Assembly (NCBI GenBank): GCA_032881465.1
Contig: CP126168.1
Coordinates: forward strand, 3,411,501 to 3,475,500
Origin: Parvibaculaceae bacterium PLY_AMNH_Bact1
GTDB lineage: Bacteria > Pseudomonadota > Alphaproteobacteria > Parvibaculales > Parvibaculaceae
DNA length: 64,000 nucleotides
Reading direction: 5' to 3'
Part shown: piece after piece, positions 26,294-35,677 of the stretch
How the letters are laid out: every line of letters begins with the position of its first letter
Numbering within the stretch: the first letter of the stretch is position 1
Made by a program: the position numbers and the translations under genes
Notes under the pieces: generated by a model
Databases searched by the model: none
What the model saw: the letters and a program-made list of their open reading frames with translations, nothing else
What the model was told of the DNA's origin: nothing

Positions 26294-27508
26294 ATGAGCG
26301 ACATCAATAAAGTCGTGCTTGCCTATTCAGGCGGACTCGACACCTCGATCATTCTGAAATGGCTGCAAGAAACCTACGACTGCGAAGTCGTAACCTTCAC
26401 AGCAGACCTTGGACAAGGCGAAGAGCTGGAGCCTGCCCGTAAAAAAGCTGAAATGCTTGGGATCAAGGAAATCTACATTGAAGATGTCCGTGAAGAGTTC
26501 GTCCGGGACTATGTCTTCCCTATGTTCCGGGCCAATGCGCTTTACGAGGGTGTCTACCTGCTTGGCACCTCCATTGCCCGGCCGCTCATCGCCAAGCGTC
26601 AAATCGAGATTGCTGCCGAAACAGGCGCCGACGCCGTCTGTCATGGCTCAACAGGTAAGGGCAACGACCAGGTCCGTTTTGAGCTTGGCTACTACGCCCT
26701 GAACCCTGAAATCAGGGTTATTTCGCCCTGGCGGGAGTGGGATCTCGATTCCCGGACGAAGTTGATCGACTATGCCGAGAAGCATCAGATTCCGATCGCA
26801 AAAGACAAACGCGGCGAAGCACCTTTCTCAGTGGATGCAAACCTTCTACACATTTCCGCTGAAGGCAAAGTGCTGGAAGATCCTGCTGAGGAGGCACCGG
26901 AATATATTTACAGCCGCTCCGTCGCGCCTGAAGACGCGCCCGACAAACCGACCTATATCGAAATCGGTTTCGAAAAAGGCGACGCCGTCTCCATCAACGG
27001 TGTGGCCATGAGCCCGGCGACACTCCTCACCAAGCTCAATGAGTATGGTGGGGCCAACGGCATTGGTCGCCTTGATCTTGTTGAAAACCGGTTTGTCGGC
27101 ATGAAGTCCCGCGGTGTTTACGAAACACCCGGCGGCACCATTCTGCTCTCAGCCCATAGAGGCATTGAATCGCTCACCCTCGACCGGGGTGCGGCACATC
27201 TGAAAGACGAGCTGATGCCCCGCTACGCAGAGCTCCTCTATAATGGCTTTTGGTGGAGCCCAGAACGCGAGATGCTGCAGGCGTTGATCGACAACAGCCA
27301 GGAATGCGTCACCGGCTCTGTCCGCATGAAACTCTACAAAGGATCGGCAACCGTTGTCGGCCGGTCTTCCCCCTATTCCTTGTACTCAGAAGAACATGTC
27401 ACGTTTGAAGAGGACACGGTCTACGACCAGCGCGATGCGCAAGGCTTTATTAAGCTGAACGCACTACGCCTGCGTCTCCTCCAAGCCCGTAACAACCGGA
27501 TCAAATAA
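26294..27508 (+). CDS. argG: Argininosuccinate synthase (404 aa)
   Basis: Ligates citrulline and aspartate with ATP in arginine synthesis. The PP-loop [15 protein letters not shown], the '[12 protein letters not shown]' helix, [15 protein letters not shown] and '[14 protein letters not shown]' are all canonical, and the length matches. It overlaps the pyrophosphatase start by one base (TAATG). The coupling is sensible, because the synthase releases pyrophosphate that the next enzyme removes. Confidence 0.97.
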   Translation: MSDINKVVLAYSGGLDTSIILKWLQETYDCEVVTFTADLGQGEELEPARKKAEMLGIKEIYIEDVREEFVRDYVFPMFRANALYEGVYLLGTSIARPLIAKRQIEIAAETGADAVCHGSTGKGNDQVRFELGYYALNPEIRVISPWREWDLDSRTKLIDYAEKHQIPIAKDKRGEAPFSVDANLLHISAEGKVLEDPAEEAPEYIYSRSVAPEDAPDKPTYIEIGFEKGDAVSINGVAMSPATLLTKLNEYGGANGIGRLDLVENRFVGMKSRGVYETPGGTILLSAHRGIESLTLDRGAAHLKDELMPRYAELLYNGFWWSPEREMLQALIDNSQECVTGSVRMKLYKGSATVVGRSSPYSLYSEEHVTFEEDTVYDQRDAQGFIKLNALRLRLLQARNNRIK

Positions 27509-28035
27509 TGCGTATCGACGAAATCCCCATAGGCGCCAATCCCCCATACGACCTCAACGTCATCATTGAGGTTCCTCATGGTGGCCATCCAGTAAAGTAT
27601 GAACTCGACAAGGCGTCCGGCACGCTCTTCGTTGATCGCTTCATGCATACAGCCATGAACTATCCCTGTAATTATGGTTTCGTGCCGCACACACTGTCAG
27701 ATGATGGAGACCCGGTTGACGTACTCGTCGTAAGTCGCATTCCTGTTGTGCCCGGCGCCGTCATTCGCTCACGCCCCATCGGCGTTCTTCTTATGGAAGA
27801 TGAAGCCGGCCAGGATGAAAAAATCCTCGCTGTGCCCGTCGACGCCTTGAACCCTTACTACAAGGAAGTCTCGTCCTATCGGGACATGCCAAAAATTCTG
27901 CTCGACCGCATCGCCCACTTCTTTGACCACTACAAGGATCTCGAAGAAGGCAAATGGGTAAAAGTCGACCGCTGGGGTTCTGCAGAGGAAGCCGTCGACC
28001 TCATTCGCAAAGGCATTGAAGCCGCAAAGAAGTAA
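27508..28035 (+). CDS. ppa: Inorganic pyrophosphatase (175 aa)
   Basis: Family I soluble pyrophosphatase. Metal-binding residues appear in '[24 protein letters not shown]' as the characteristic DGDPxDVLV signature and later in '[14 protein letters not shown]' and '[16 protein letters not shown]'. Hydrolyses the pyrophosphate made by argG and by nucleic acid synthesis. It begins on the last base of argG, so it is translationally coupled. A strong terminator follows. Confidence 0.96.
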   Translation: MRIDEIPIGANPPYDLNVIIEVPHGGHPVKYELDKASGTLFVDRFMHTAMNYPCNYGFVPHTLSDDGDPVDVLVVSRIPVVPGAVIRSRPIGVLLMEDEAGQDEKILAVPVDALNPYYKEVSSYRDMPKILLDRIAHFFDHYKDLEEGKWVKVDRWGSAEEAVDLIRKGIEAAKK

Positions 28036-28054
28036 GCGCGCCTTCATGACAAGT

Positions 28055-28087
28055 AGAAGCCGGCCCTTCGTGGCCGGCTTTTTTGTA
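28055..28087 (+). terminator. Intrinsic terminator of argG-ppa
   Basis: Stem AAGCCGGCC/GGCCGGCTT around CTTCGT, followed by TTTTTT, 20 bases after the ppa stop. Confidence 0.9.
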
Positions 28088-28090
28088 TCT

Positions 28091-28480
28091 CTATCGGTTC
28101 CGAAAAAATGGAAGGCGTAGGGTCTGGCGTAGATTCAGAGATGCAGCTTTTGGAGAAGAAGAAAGACCGTAGACAACAGAACCCGCTCCGCTCGGCGCTG
28201 TGTATGTCCGAAACACGCGGTCGAACAAGGACAGCAGATTGCCGCCACATCTACCAACGGATCTGTGTGATGCACAAATTGCAAAGTCCAAAGCAAAGAT
28301 GACAAGAAATACACTCCGCCAAACAGATGGCACCGGAAGCATGGCCCAGTTGCCAATAGACGCATAAGCCAGAAATACCATCAGACCAGCATTCAACAAG
28401 AAATTGAACCCGATGGTCAGACCCATCAAGGTCAGATTTACGCGGACCCGACGGCTAAAAACTAGCTTGATTTACCTCAA
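28091..28480 (-). pseudogene. Sterol desaturase/fatty acid hydroxylase family remnant
   Basis: Both ends of the family can be read but not the middle. The left part gives SRRVRVNLTLMGLTIGFN and two helices ending in 'VIFALDFA', as ahead of the first His cluster. The right part gives GNLLSLFDRVFRTYTAPSGA, the 'WDRLFGTY' block near the family's end, followed by the plausible tail LNLRQTLRLPFFRNR. In between, in another frame, 'FVHHTDPLVDVAA' is left from the histidine motifs. So most of the catalytic centre is deleted and the frame shifted. No start codon with ribosome site precedes the reading frame. A 112-aa frame runs through it but is unlikely to be functional. Confidence 0.55.
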
Positions 28481-28519
28481 GCCACCGATCCATTTTCAGG
28501 AAGTAAAGGGGACCAATTC

Positions 28520-29191
28520 TTAACCGTCAGCTGACAGTGCCAATACGCGGCTTATTTCCGTGAGCGACCGACCACTCTCATCACGCCAAACATTGAAGGC
28601 ATCCTGAGTTGCCTTGAGCGCTTTCTTAGAGGTTGGCGCCTTGTCGACCACACCAGCCTGCTTCAAAGCCGCCACGACTGAGGACGACATGACCCAGCTA
28701 TCAACACCAGAAAACCGCAGGAAATATTGACCCGCACCACCGGAGAGAAAACTACCCCGCTTCTTTAAAACATCGAGAAGATCGACAAAATTTTCAGGCT
28801 TGGAGTTTGCGAAAAACGCTCCGGCACTGCCATGTTCCTGCGCCAATTCCGTTACCAGCTGCGCGTTTGTAATCGTCGCTTTGATCTTCGCCCCGTTGCG
28901 CACTATCCGCTTGTCCGATACAAGCCGTTCCAAATCTTCATCCGCGTAGAAAGCAACCCGTGGCGGAATAAAGCCCTCAAACGCCTCTTCAAATCCCGGC
29001 CACTTAGTGTCAATCACCTTCCAGGAAAAACCCGCCTGGAAAACAGACCGTGTCATGCCCGCAAGCCAGCGGTCGTCAGGTATCTTTTTAAGTGCGGCTT
29101 TTGATTTTGGCTTGGACAGTTGCGCGGCAACTTCATCCTCGCCGCCATGGCGTTTGCAGGCCCGTTTGTAAATCGTGTCAAATGACTGCAT
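28520..29191 (-). CDS. DNA-3-methyladenine glycosylase I-like protein (223 aa)
   Basis: Helix-hairpin-helix type repair protein related to Tag. Seen are 'RWLAGMTRSVFQAGFSWKVI', the 'IPPRVAFYADEDLERLVSDKRIVRNGAKIKA' region with the family motif RNGAKI, and the 'FVDLLDVLKKRGS' helix. It excises alkylated adenine; this divergent subgroup lacks the standard WAxxDPxxxxYHDxEWG opening, so specificity is uncertain. Start chosen at the ATG at 29191 behind GGAGGAG; an upstream start would overlap the hydrolase gene by 4 bases. Confidence 0.8.
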   Translation of the reverse strand: MQSFDTIYKRACKRHGGEDEVAAQLSKPKSKAALKKIPDDRWLAGMTRSVFQAGFSWKVIDTKWPGFEEAFEGFIPPRVAFYADEDLERLVSDKRIVRNGAKIKATITNAQLVTELAQEHGSAGAFFANSKPENFVDLLDVLKKRGSFLSGGAGQYFLRFSGVDSWVMSSSVVAALKQAGVVDKAPTSKKALKATQDAFNVWRDESGRSLTEISRVLALSADG

Positions 29192-29217
29192 CCCACACTC
29201 CTCCAATTCGGCATCAC

Positions 29218-30711
29218 TCAAGGCAGTGACCAGCCTGGCTCTTCTCCCATGACGTGGCCTGCAATTTCCTGCACCAAAGGCCCCGTCGTCGACGAGTTGG
29301 TAAGCACGACAATGCCCCCACGCCGCTCCACATCAATCACCATAAGAGATTGAAATCCGGGGTTTGAGCCCCATTGCCAGCCTGTCAGCCCGTTCCGGCC
29401 ATCGCGCGTTCCAAATCCCAGACCCCAGCCAACTCCAGAGCCGATCGGAACATTCTGCGCCAACACGCGGTCTCGCAACTCGGACCCGATGACATCGCCT
29501 CGAAGCACCCCCTCAACAAAAAGTCCCAGATCATGGGCACTCGCGCGAAGAGACGAAGCGGGGTTGATCGCGTCCCCTGCCGTCGCTGGCACAGGGGTGT
29601 TTCGCTCCATGAAAAGAAGACTTAAGGCAAAGACAAGTCCAACGGCAACAGCAACAGCGACCGGATTAGTCTGCTGTCCTCCACGCGACAGGGTGCCATC
29701 AGCAGGCCCCAAGAGGCCGAGAAAGGCAAAGGCGGTGATCAATAGCAGCACCCCCAGGAGAAAAAGGGATAGATAGACAAGCACATTGCCGAGAATGAAG
29801 AGCAGGCCCCATCCTCCCAGAAGCAGCCAAATAATTCCAAGCGTTCCCACGCTCGAAACGAAGACTGCCGGGGCAAAATCCACGGGCTCCAGCTTCAACC
29901 GATTGAGACCAAACCGTACAATCAGAAATGTGAGCAGAGCGGACAAAGCGGAGAAAAGAAAAAGCGGAACAAAGAACGCAAGCAATGCCTGATAGAAGGG
30001 AACGAAACCGCGAGCAACAGTTGGCACCAAAGGTTCCGCAAGCCCATAACCCGATGATGCCATACCAAGCGGCCCTAACACACGGGCGCGCATAACGCTT
30101 TCAAACGGCTTCTCATCTAACTGAGCCATAACATGACCCATATACATAAAACCTACACCGGAATAGGAGAAGCCCTCTCCGGGTGTCGCCCAACTTTCAT
30201 CACTGCAACACCGAATGAAATTGGTGAGCCCGGATGTATGGGTAAGTACGTGGCGAAGGGTAATGAGCTCATGGTCGTCACCATCACCAAGCCAAGGCTC
30301 GGCGAGTTTGGCACCCAAAGGCGCATCGAGATCGAGTAAGCCCTCCCGGACCATGGACAGCGCGCCAACAGCGGCAACCGGCTTTCCAAGGGAGGCTGCT
30401 TCAAACAATGTGTTAGCTGTGACGGGTTCGGACCCAACAATGTCTGCGGCCCCATAGCCCTGCTCAAACACAATTTGCCCGTCAGCAATCACGGCAATAG
30501 AGAGGGCACGCACATCCTCTTCTGCCATGCGTCTGGGAAGATAGAGGGACAACGCCCGCGCCATTTCAGCACGTGGCCAGGTCAACATCCCGCCATCTTG
30601 CGTGCCAGGAAGAGCAGAGTGCGCAGGAGTACCCCAAGCAACAAAAAGAAGGACAACCGCGAGAAGCAATTTTAGTTGGTGCACGGACACCTCCACTTCG
30701 TGCTTGATCAT
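29218..30711 (-). CDS. Serine hydrolase (class C beta-lactamase fold) with inserted membrane helices (497 aa)
   Basis: Signal-like N-terminal helix (residues 11-33), then a catalytic domain with SLGK (Ser107, Lys110) and 'FSYSGVGFMYMG' (Tyr183). Residues about 236-368 break the domain with several hydrophobic helices and a short soluble link. The domain then resumes at 'NPASSLRASAHDLGLFVEGVL' and ends with 'GLTGWQWGSNPGFQSLMVIDVERRGGIVVLTN', which replaces the KTG triad. So the two halves of one periplasmic domain are joined through the membrane. It could be a peptidoglycan or ester hydrolase. The gene ends 4 bases from the alternative glycosylase start, suggesting cotranscription. Confidence 0.85.
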   Translation of the reverse strand: MIKHEVEVSVHQLKLLLAVVLLFVAWGTPAHSALPGTQDGGMLTWPRAEMARALSLYLPRRMAEEDVRALSIAVIADGQIVFEQGYGAADIVGSEPVTANTLFEAASLGKPVAAVGALSMVREGLLDLDAPLGAKLAEPWLGDGDDHELITLRHVLTHTSGLTNFIRCCSDESWATPGEGFSYSGVGFMYMGHVMAQLDEKPFESVMRARVLGPLGMASSGYGLAEPLVPTVARGFVPFYQALLAFFVPLFLFSALSALLTFLIVRFGLNRLKLEPVDFAPAVFVSSVGTLGIIWLLLGGWGLLFILGNVLVYLSLFLLGVLLLITAFAFLGLLGPADGTLSRGGQQTNPVAVAVAVGLVFALSLLFMERNTPVPATAGDAINPASSLRASAHDLGLFVEGVLRGDVIGSELRDRVLAQNVPIGSGVGWGLGFGTRDGRNGLTGWQWGSNPGFQSLMVIDVERRGGIVVLTNSSTTGPLVQEIAGHVMGEEPGWSLP

Positions 30712-30723
30712 AAGGCTTTCACC

Positions 30724-31719
30724 CTAGTCCAAGGGCATGCGAGGTATCTGGAAATTCAGGCGAAGCGCATCAATACGCGCGATAATCTCAGGCTCAAGCG
30801 GGCCTTTGTTGGCGCCATCGACCAGATCTTTGAGTTCTTGGCGGTTCTTCACACCAAGGATAACCGTATCAACACCCGGCATCGCCAACGCATATCGATG
30901 GGCCAAGACGGCCGGATCTTCGCCCAACTCAGCAGCCAAAGCCCGATAGGGTGCGGCTTTATCGTAGTCTGCATGCTCTTCTGATGCCGCCTCTCGGTCC
31001 AGCGCCCCAGTTAGAGCGCCCGCCTGGACAGCACGAATACCCAAAACGCCGACACCGTTGTTTGCTGCTGTGCGCGCAATATTGCGTGGTTCTGGGGGCT
31101 CTTCATACCGCTTCATACTGCCGGCGCTGTCCATGAAATTGGTCACCACCTGCACCGCCGCAGGGCGCTGATCTGCGCGAAGAGCGTCCATAATCGTCTT
31201 CGGCAATCCCGTGCCCGTAAGGCCCCAATCTGCGATGAGGCCTTTCTCTTTCAGCTTCTCAAAAGCCGGAATGAGAGTGTTTTCATAGAGCGACCATTTG
31301 GTCGCGAAAAGATGCTGCACATCAGCGTTTTGGGCATAGGCATAGTCGTCGGGACAAATGTTTGAATGCAGGAAGAAAAGATCGACCCGCTCAACCTTCA
31401 TCGTCTTCAAAGACCGAACAACCGACTTCTCAAGTTTCTCATAAACTTCGTCAGCCGGTGGTGAGCCGACCTGGCATTTTGTTGTGAACCGGGCTCCCTC
31501 CGGAGGGGAGCCATCAAAGGCCTCCCCAAAAACCATCTCGGCCTCACCCCGCCCATACATGGGGGCTGCATCAAACAGATTGATTCCCGCATCCGCCGCC
31601 GCGCGCACGGTTGCAACGGCCTCCTCCCGAGAGGTTTCCCCCCAGATCTGCCCAAGACCACCGCCGCCGAGAGTGAGGAGACTAACAGGCCAAAGAGAAC
31701 CAAGAGTGCGGGTTTCCAT
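30724..31719 (-). CDS. Aldo/keto reductase family oxidoreductase (331 aa)
   Basis: AKR-type TIM barrel: 'LGGGGLGQIWGE' at the N-terminus, 'LFDAAPMYGRGEAE' with Asp and Tyr, Lys in TTKCQV and 'RVDLFFLHSNI' containing the active-site His. A later 'VDTVILGVKNRQEL' NADP-binding segment is typical. Substrate unknown. The ATG at 31719 follows AAAGGAATCTC, so this start is preferred to the upstream in-frame one. It starts 10 bases beyond the folD stop and could form an operon with it. Confidence 0.88.
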   Translation of the reverse strand: METRTLGSLWPVSLLTLGGGGLGQIWGETSREEAVATVRAAADAGINLFDAAPMYGRGEAEMVFGEAFDGSPPEGARFTTKCQVGSPPADEVYEKLEKSVVRSLKTMKVERVDLFFLHSNICPDDYAYAQNADVQHLFATKWSLYENTLIPAFEKLKEKGLIADWGLTGTGLPKTIMDALRADQRPAAVQVVTNFMDSAGSMKRYEEPPEPRNIARTAANNGVGVLGIRAVQAGALTGALDREAASEEHADYDKAAPYRALAAELGEDPAVLAHRYALAMPGVDTVILGVKNRQELKDLVDGANKGPLEPEIIARIDALRLNFQIPRMPLD

Positions 31720-31729
31720 GAGATTCCTT

Positions 31730-32632
31730 TTAAAGGTCTGCAGGTGGTGCAATTCCGTTTTGCATGCAGGCAGCCACGACTGTGTTGCGGATAAGACAGG
31801 CGACCGTCATGAGACCAACACCGCCCGGCACCGGTGTAATCGCGGATGCACGGGATAACGCGGACTGATAGTCCACATCGCCGACGAGGCGCGTCTTACC
31901 CTCACCCTTGTCCGGCGCTGGGACCCGATTGATCCCCACATCAATCACCACGGCCCCTTCTTTGATCCAACTGCCGTCAACCATCTTGGGCCGCCCCACA
32001 GCCGCCACCAGAACATCGGCTTGGCCAACAATCTCGGGTAGGTTCTGCGTCCGTGAATGAGCAATCGTAACCGTACAGTTCTCGTTTAGAAGGAGCTGCG
32101 CCACCGGTTTGCCAACCAGGTTGGATCTACCGAGAACCACCGCATGTTTACCCGAGAGGCCACCTTCCACACTCGCTTTGGCCATGATGAGACATCCAAG
32201 CGGTGTACAGGAAACCAGGCCAGGAAGACCGGACGACAAACGCCCCGCGTTCAGCGGGTGGAGCCCATCCACATCTTTCGCAGGATCAATCGTGTCAATC
32301 ACTGTCTGCTGGGAAATCTGCTCAGGTACGGGGAATTGAACCAGCACGCCATGGACATCTTCGTCTGCATTAAGCGCGCGGACGCGGTCGAGCACTTCTT
32401 CTTGCGTTGCATCAGCCGGCAACCGGTACTCAATGGAGTTCATGCCTGCTTCCCGTGTCGCAATGCCCTTGTTGCGAACATAGACTTCCGACGCCGGGTC
32501 ATCCCCAACCAGAACCACCGCGAGCCCTGGCGTAATGCCGTGCTCTTTCTGCAGCCAGGCCACGTGGCCTGCCACCTTCTCCCGCAATTGCGAGGAGAAA
32601 ACCTTACCTTCTATCCGTGTCGCCTCAGTCAT
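31730..32632 (-). CDS. folD: Methylenetetrahydrofolate dehydrogenase/cyclohydrolase (300 aa)
   Basis: Bifunctional one-carbon enzyme interconverting methylene-, methenyl- and formyl-tetrahydrofolate. Visible are '[23 protein letters not shown]' with active-site Tyr and Lys, 'VQFPVPEQ', '[17 protein letters not shown]', 'TPLGCLIM' and the NADP loop '[18 protein letters not shown]'; it ends with '[20 protein letters not shown]'. The ATG at 32632 is preferred to the TTG two codons earlier. A gap of 111 bases upstream, without a coding frame, separates it from yggT. Confidence 0.96.
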   Translation of the reverse strand: MTEATRIEGKVFSSQLREKVAGHVAWLQKEHGITPGLAVVLVGDDPASEVYVRNKGIATREAGMNSIEYRLPADATQEEVLDRVRALNADEDVHGVLVQFPVPEQISQQTVIDTIDPAKDVDGLHPLNAGRLSSGLPGLVSCTPLGCLIMAKASVEGGLSGKHAVVLGRSNLVGKPVAQLLLNENCTVTIAHSRTQNLPEIVGQADVLVAAVGRPKMVDGSWIKEGAVVIDVGINRVPAPDKGEGKTRLVGDVDYQSALSRASAITPVPGGVGLMTVACLIRNTVVAACMQNGIAPPADL

Positions 32633-32743
32633 CGTCAACAGGTATCCATGCCTATGTCACTATTCAAGCTCACAGAACTGCGTCTCGCTCTGCGCCCTAC
32701 GCTCCCGTCGGACATCGGAACCGACCTAAAGAAATCAAGTTGT

Positions 32744-33052
32744 TCAGAGACCTGCCCGAACCGAGCCAAACAGCTCAATGATCAGGTTCTGAAGGAAAAT
32801 CAGGCCAAGAATGAGCACCACCGGCGAGATATCCACGCCCCCTAAGTCTGGCATAATCCGCCGGATCGGCCGAAGGGCTGGTTCTGTAAGTCGGTAGAGA
32901 ATATCGACCACTGTATAAACAAAGCGATTTTGCGGATTTATGACATTGAAAGCGACCAACCAGCTGAAGATGGCACTGGCGACGACAACGTAAATATAGA
33001 GATTGATGACCTGGTAAATCAGGATGAGTAGTGATTGCATAAGATCCGCCAC
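32744..33052 (-). CDS. YggT family membrane protein (102 aa)
   Basis: Two to four hydrophobic segments with the family pattern: 'INLYIYVVVASAIFSWLVAFNVINPQN', then 'RLTEPALRPIRRIMPDLGGVDISPVVLILGLIFLQNLI'. YggT proteins are linked with cell division or osmotic stress in various bacteria. In many alphaproteobacteria yggT precedes DUF167 and folD; here the DUF167 gene is missing and only about 110 bases separate the two. Confidence 0.92.
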   Translation of the reverse strand: MADLMQSLLILIYQVINLYIYVVVASAIFSWLVAFNVINPQNRFVYTVVDILYRLTEPALRPIRRIMPDLGGVDISPVVLILGLIFLQNLIIELFGSVRAGL

Positions 33053-33222
33053 AAGTTTCGTTGCCTACACCAATATATCCGCATGTGTTTAGCACGGATT
33101 TTTAGTCGCGACACCCTGTACCAACGCCTACGGCAGCCCTAAATCACACAAAATATCAGTATTTGACGTCGCGACGTTTGCCAACGAAGGTGGAGCCAAA
33201 CGAACCAAACAGGAGAGAAGTC

Positions 33223-34353
33223 ATGTCCAATGGACTACAAATGCTGTCGAAGATCAGCAAGACAGGAGAGCTGGAACTCTACCTCACTGAAGTTGATGTC
33301 CCCACGCCTGCCAAAGACCAAGTGGTCATCCGTATGGAAGCTGCCCCGATCAACCCGTCAGACATGGGACCCATGTTTGGACCGGCAGCGATCACCGACG
33401 GCAAGGAAACCAAGGTCGACGGCAAGCCAGCCTTTGCGGCTCCCGTGCCAGAAAAACGCCTCGGCATGGTTCGCTCGCGGTTAGATATGGCCGTGCCAGT
33501 GGGCAATGAAGGAGCAGGAACAGTTATCGCCGCTGGCGACGATGCTGCGGCCCAGGCATTGATGGGGAAAGTGGTCTCCACAACGTCAGGCGCCTCTTAT
33601 GCGCAATATGTCTGCATGCCGGCAGCCGCTTGTCTCGTCCACAATGAGGGAACAACGGCCAAAGAAGCAGCCTCCAGCTTCGTCAACCCGCTGACCGCGC
33701 TTGGCATGGTTGAGACCATGAAGCTTGAGGGCCACAAGGCGCTTGTGCACACAGCCGCCGCCTCAAATCTTGGTCAGATGTTGAACAAGATTTGTCTGGC
33801 TGATGGCGTCGAGCTCGTGAACATCGTGCGCAAGCAGGAACAGGCCGACCTTTTGAAATCGCTGGGCGCAAAATATGTCTGTGACTCATCCAAAGACAGC
33901 TTCTTCAATGACCTGACGGATGCGCTCGAAGCAACTGGTGCGACGATAGCATTTGATGCAACAGGCGGCGGGAAACTGGCCGACACGATTCTCACTTGCA
34001 TGGAGCGGGCCGCAAGTCGCGACGCAAGCGGCCTCAACACCTACGGGTCATCGACTATGAAACAGGTCTACCTCTATGGCGGTCTGGATCTTTCCCCAAC
34101 GGTCCTGAACCGTGGCTATGGCATGTCCTGGAGCGTTGGCGGCTGGTTGCTCCCACTCTTCCTTGGCCGCGTGGGTCCGGCGAAAGCAGCTGAGCTTCAA
34201 AAACGTGTCGCTGACGAAATCAAGACAACCTTTGCAAGTGCCTATACCGGCGAGCTGTCACTGGAAGAAGCATTGTCTTCTGGCGCAGTACAGGACTATG
34301 TCGCAAAAAGAACCGGCGAGAAGTACATCATCCTGCCCAACAAAGGGCACTAG
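33223..34353 (+). CDS. Zinc-free alcohol dehydrogenase/crotonyl-CoA reductase-like MDR protein (376 aa)
   Basis: Medium-chain dehydrogenase/reductase. GroES-like N-terminal domain with 'MEAAPINPSDMGPMFGPA', a 'VGNEGAGTVIAAG' loop, and a nucleotide-binding domain with 'VHTAAASNLGQMLNKIC' in place of the GxGxxG of typical members. Other notable stretches are 'TAKEAASSFVNPLTALGMVETM' and the C-terminal 'KRTGEKYIILP'. The family member most similar in style reduces quinones or enoyl compounds; activity unknown. Start at 33223 behind AGGAGAGAAG; an in-frame upstream extension looks non-coding. Confidence 0.85.
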   Translation: MSNGLQMLSKISKTGELELYLTEVDVPTPAKDQVVIRMEAAPINPSDMGPMFGPAAITDGKETKVDGKPAFAAPVPEKRLGMVRSRLDMAVPVGNEGAGTVIAAGDDAAAQALMGKVVSTTSGASYAQYVCMPAAACLVHNEGTTAKEAASSFVNPLTALGMVETMKLEGHKALVHTAAASNLGQMLNKICLADGVELVNIVRKQEQADLLKSLGAKYVCDSSKDSFFNDLTDALEATGATIAFDATGGGKLADTILTCMERAASRDASGLNTYGSSTMKQVYLYGGLDLSPTVLNRGYGMSWSVGGWLLPLFLGRVGPAKAAELQKRVADEIKTTFASAYTGELSLEEALSSGAVQDYVAKRTGEKYIILPNKGH

Positions 34354-34378
34354 AGCATTTTACGAACTTCCCGTTGGC
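34352..34378. repeat. Partial intergenic repeat, copy D
   Basis: TAGAGCATTTTA begins exactly at the stop of the reductase gene, as copy A does at the thioesterase stop, but the second arm is absent. Confidence 0.35.
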
Positions 34379-34385
34379 ATGTGCC

Positions 34386-34886
34386 CTAGGTCGTGCCGAC
34401 GGGAGCGTCAACGCCTAAACGCACAGTGAAATCAAGAAGTGCATTGGCACGCGCGGCCTCATCCTGCTCCTTCATATTAAGTGCAATTGCATCCTTGATG
34501 GCATGGGGCCAAAGGCGCCGAACTTCGTCTACTGCAGCCTGCACCGGTGAGTGCCCTTCGCAAGTAAAGAAGAGAGCCGTCTCACGACCAAGCAATTGCG
34601 CTTTCGCAAAAAAGCTGCGAACCGGCAATGCGGGATAGCTGGTCCAGATCGGCGCCCCAACAAGCACCAGATCGTACGCAGCACAATCGAGCGCAGGCAC
34701 ATCAATGGGTGGCAGCTTTCCGCGCACACTATCAAACCCGGCCCGCAAATATCCGAACGGTCCTGAGTGAAACCGAGGGCTGGTGATCTCAGCAATGTCC
34801 GCATCTAAGGTCCGTACCAATTCTTCAGCGATGCTGCGGGTCGCACCTGTACGAGAATAGTAGATCACAAGAGTTTTCATGAGCAT
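34386..34886 (-). CDS. Flavodoxin-like protein (166 aa)
   Basis: FMN-binding flavodoxin fold. The phosphate loop YYSRTGATRSIAEEL and 'YDLVLVGAPIWTSYPALPVRSFF' flank the isoalloxazine site. The length and 'SPRFHSGPFGYLRAG' insertion resemble proteins related to YhiN/WrbA-like oxidoreductases. Electron partners are unknown. The alternative second ATG at 34880 (MKTLVIYY) would be equally acceptable. It overlaps the DUF2189 gene by one base and probably follows it in an operon. Confidence 0.88.
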   Translation of the reverse strand: MLMKTLVIYYSRTGATRSIAEELVRTLDADIAEITSPRFHSGPFGYLRAGFDSVRGKLPPIDVPALDCAAYDLVLVGAPIWTSYPALPVRSFFAKAQLLGRETALFFTCEGHSPVQAAVDEVRRLWPHAIKDAIALNMKEQDEAARANALLDFTVRLGVDAPVGTT

Positions 34887-35677
34887 CAGCTCTCAGGGTC
34901 AACAGCCCGGCGATAGAGATGCCAGGTTGTATGCCCTAGAACCGGCAAAACGACTAAAAGTCCCAGGAAAAAGGGAACGCAGGCGATCAAGACAGTCAGC
35001 GTGACGATTACACCCCAAATCAACATCACCCGGGGGCTGACAACAACACCTCTGACGCTGGTGATCATAGCCGTCACAATATCGAGACTGCGGTCCATCA
35101 GCAGTGGCATCGAAAAGACTGTGATGGAAAAGAGGATCAGGGCCAGAGCTGCCCCAACTAAATGGCCAACGCCCAAGAAGATCCATCCCTCCTGCGTTGT
35201 CAGTATGACAGTCAGGAACTCCTGAAGACCAGCAAACGAGATAAGCCCGAGACAAAGCGCAATCAATAAACGGATCTGATACATCCAAATCCAAAAAACA
35301 AAGAGCATGACGAACGCCATCCAGCCAAGCTCTCTGCGTCTCTGTGCCCACATGGCGGAAAACACTGACGCCAGGCTTGGCGTTTCATCGCGTTCCAGCA
35401 TACGGCTCACCTCATAGATGCCAGCCGCTGCAAACGGGCCAATCAATGGAAACCCAATGGCAAATGGATAGGCCAACCAAGGGGCGTCTGAGGCAAACAA
35501 GCTCAGCACGATGACAAGACCAATCGCCGCAAAAACAGCGCCTAGCGCAATGCCAATGAGCGGCGCGCGGGCAAAGTCCGAGAGACCAAGCAGTAAACAC
35601 TCCCGAATATCCTGCGCCGTAAGGGCATTGACCCCCGGCAGACCAGCGGTTGACTTTTCAGTTGGTGCCTCACTCAT
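34886..35677 (-). CDS. DUF2189 integral membrane protein (263 aa)
   Basis: Six or so helices and the typical DUF2189 elements: 'LGLSDFARAPLIGIALGAVFAAIGLV', 'YPFAIGFPLIGPFAAAGIYEVSRMLE' and a long C-terminal 'VDPES' tail. Function unknown; the family is widespread in Alphaproteobacteria and often sits near cytochrome oxidase genes. The ATG at 35677 with GGGGAGGTGGAT is preferred to the GTG two codons earlier. A 312-base gap upstream holds no gene. Confidence 0.9.
   Translation of the reverse strand: MSEAPTEKSTAGLPGVNALTAQDIRECLLLGLSDFARAPLIGIALGAVFAAIGLVIVLSLFASDAPWLAYPFAIGFPLIGPFAAAGIYEVSRMLERDETPSLASVFSAMWAQRRRELGWMAFVMLFVFWIWMYQIRLLIALCLGLISFAGLQEFLTVILTTQEGWIFLGVGHLVGAALALILFSITVFSMPLLMDRSLDIVTAMITSVRGVVVSPRVMLIWGVIVTLTVLIACVPFFLGLLVVLPVLGHTTWHLYRRAVDPES

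Noticed and set aside
32639-32743. Possible DUF167 gene between yggT and folD
   Set aside because: Only about 105 bases, and none of the frames shows DUF167 residues.
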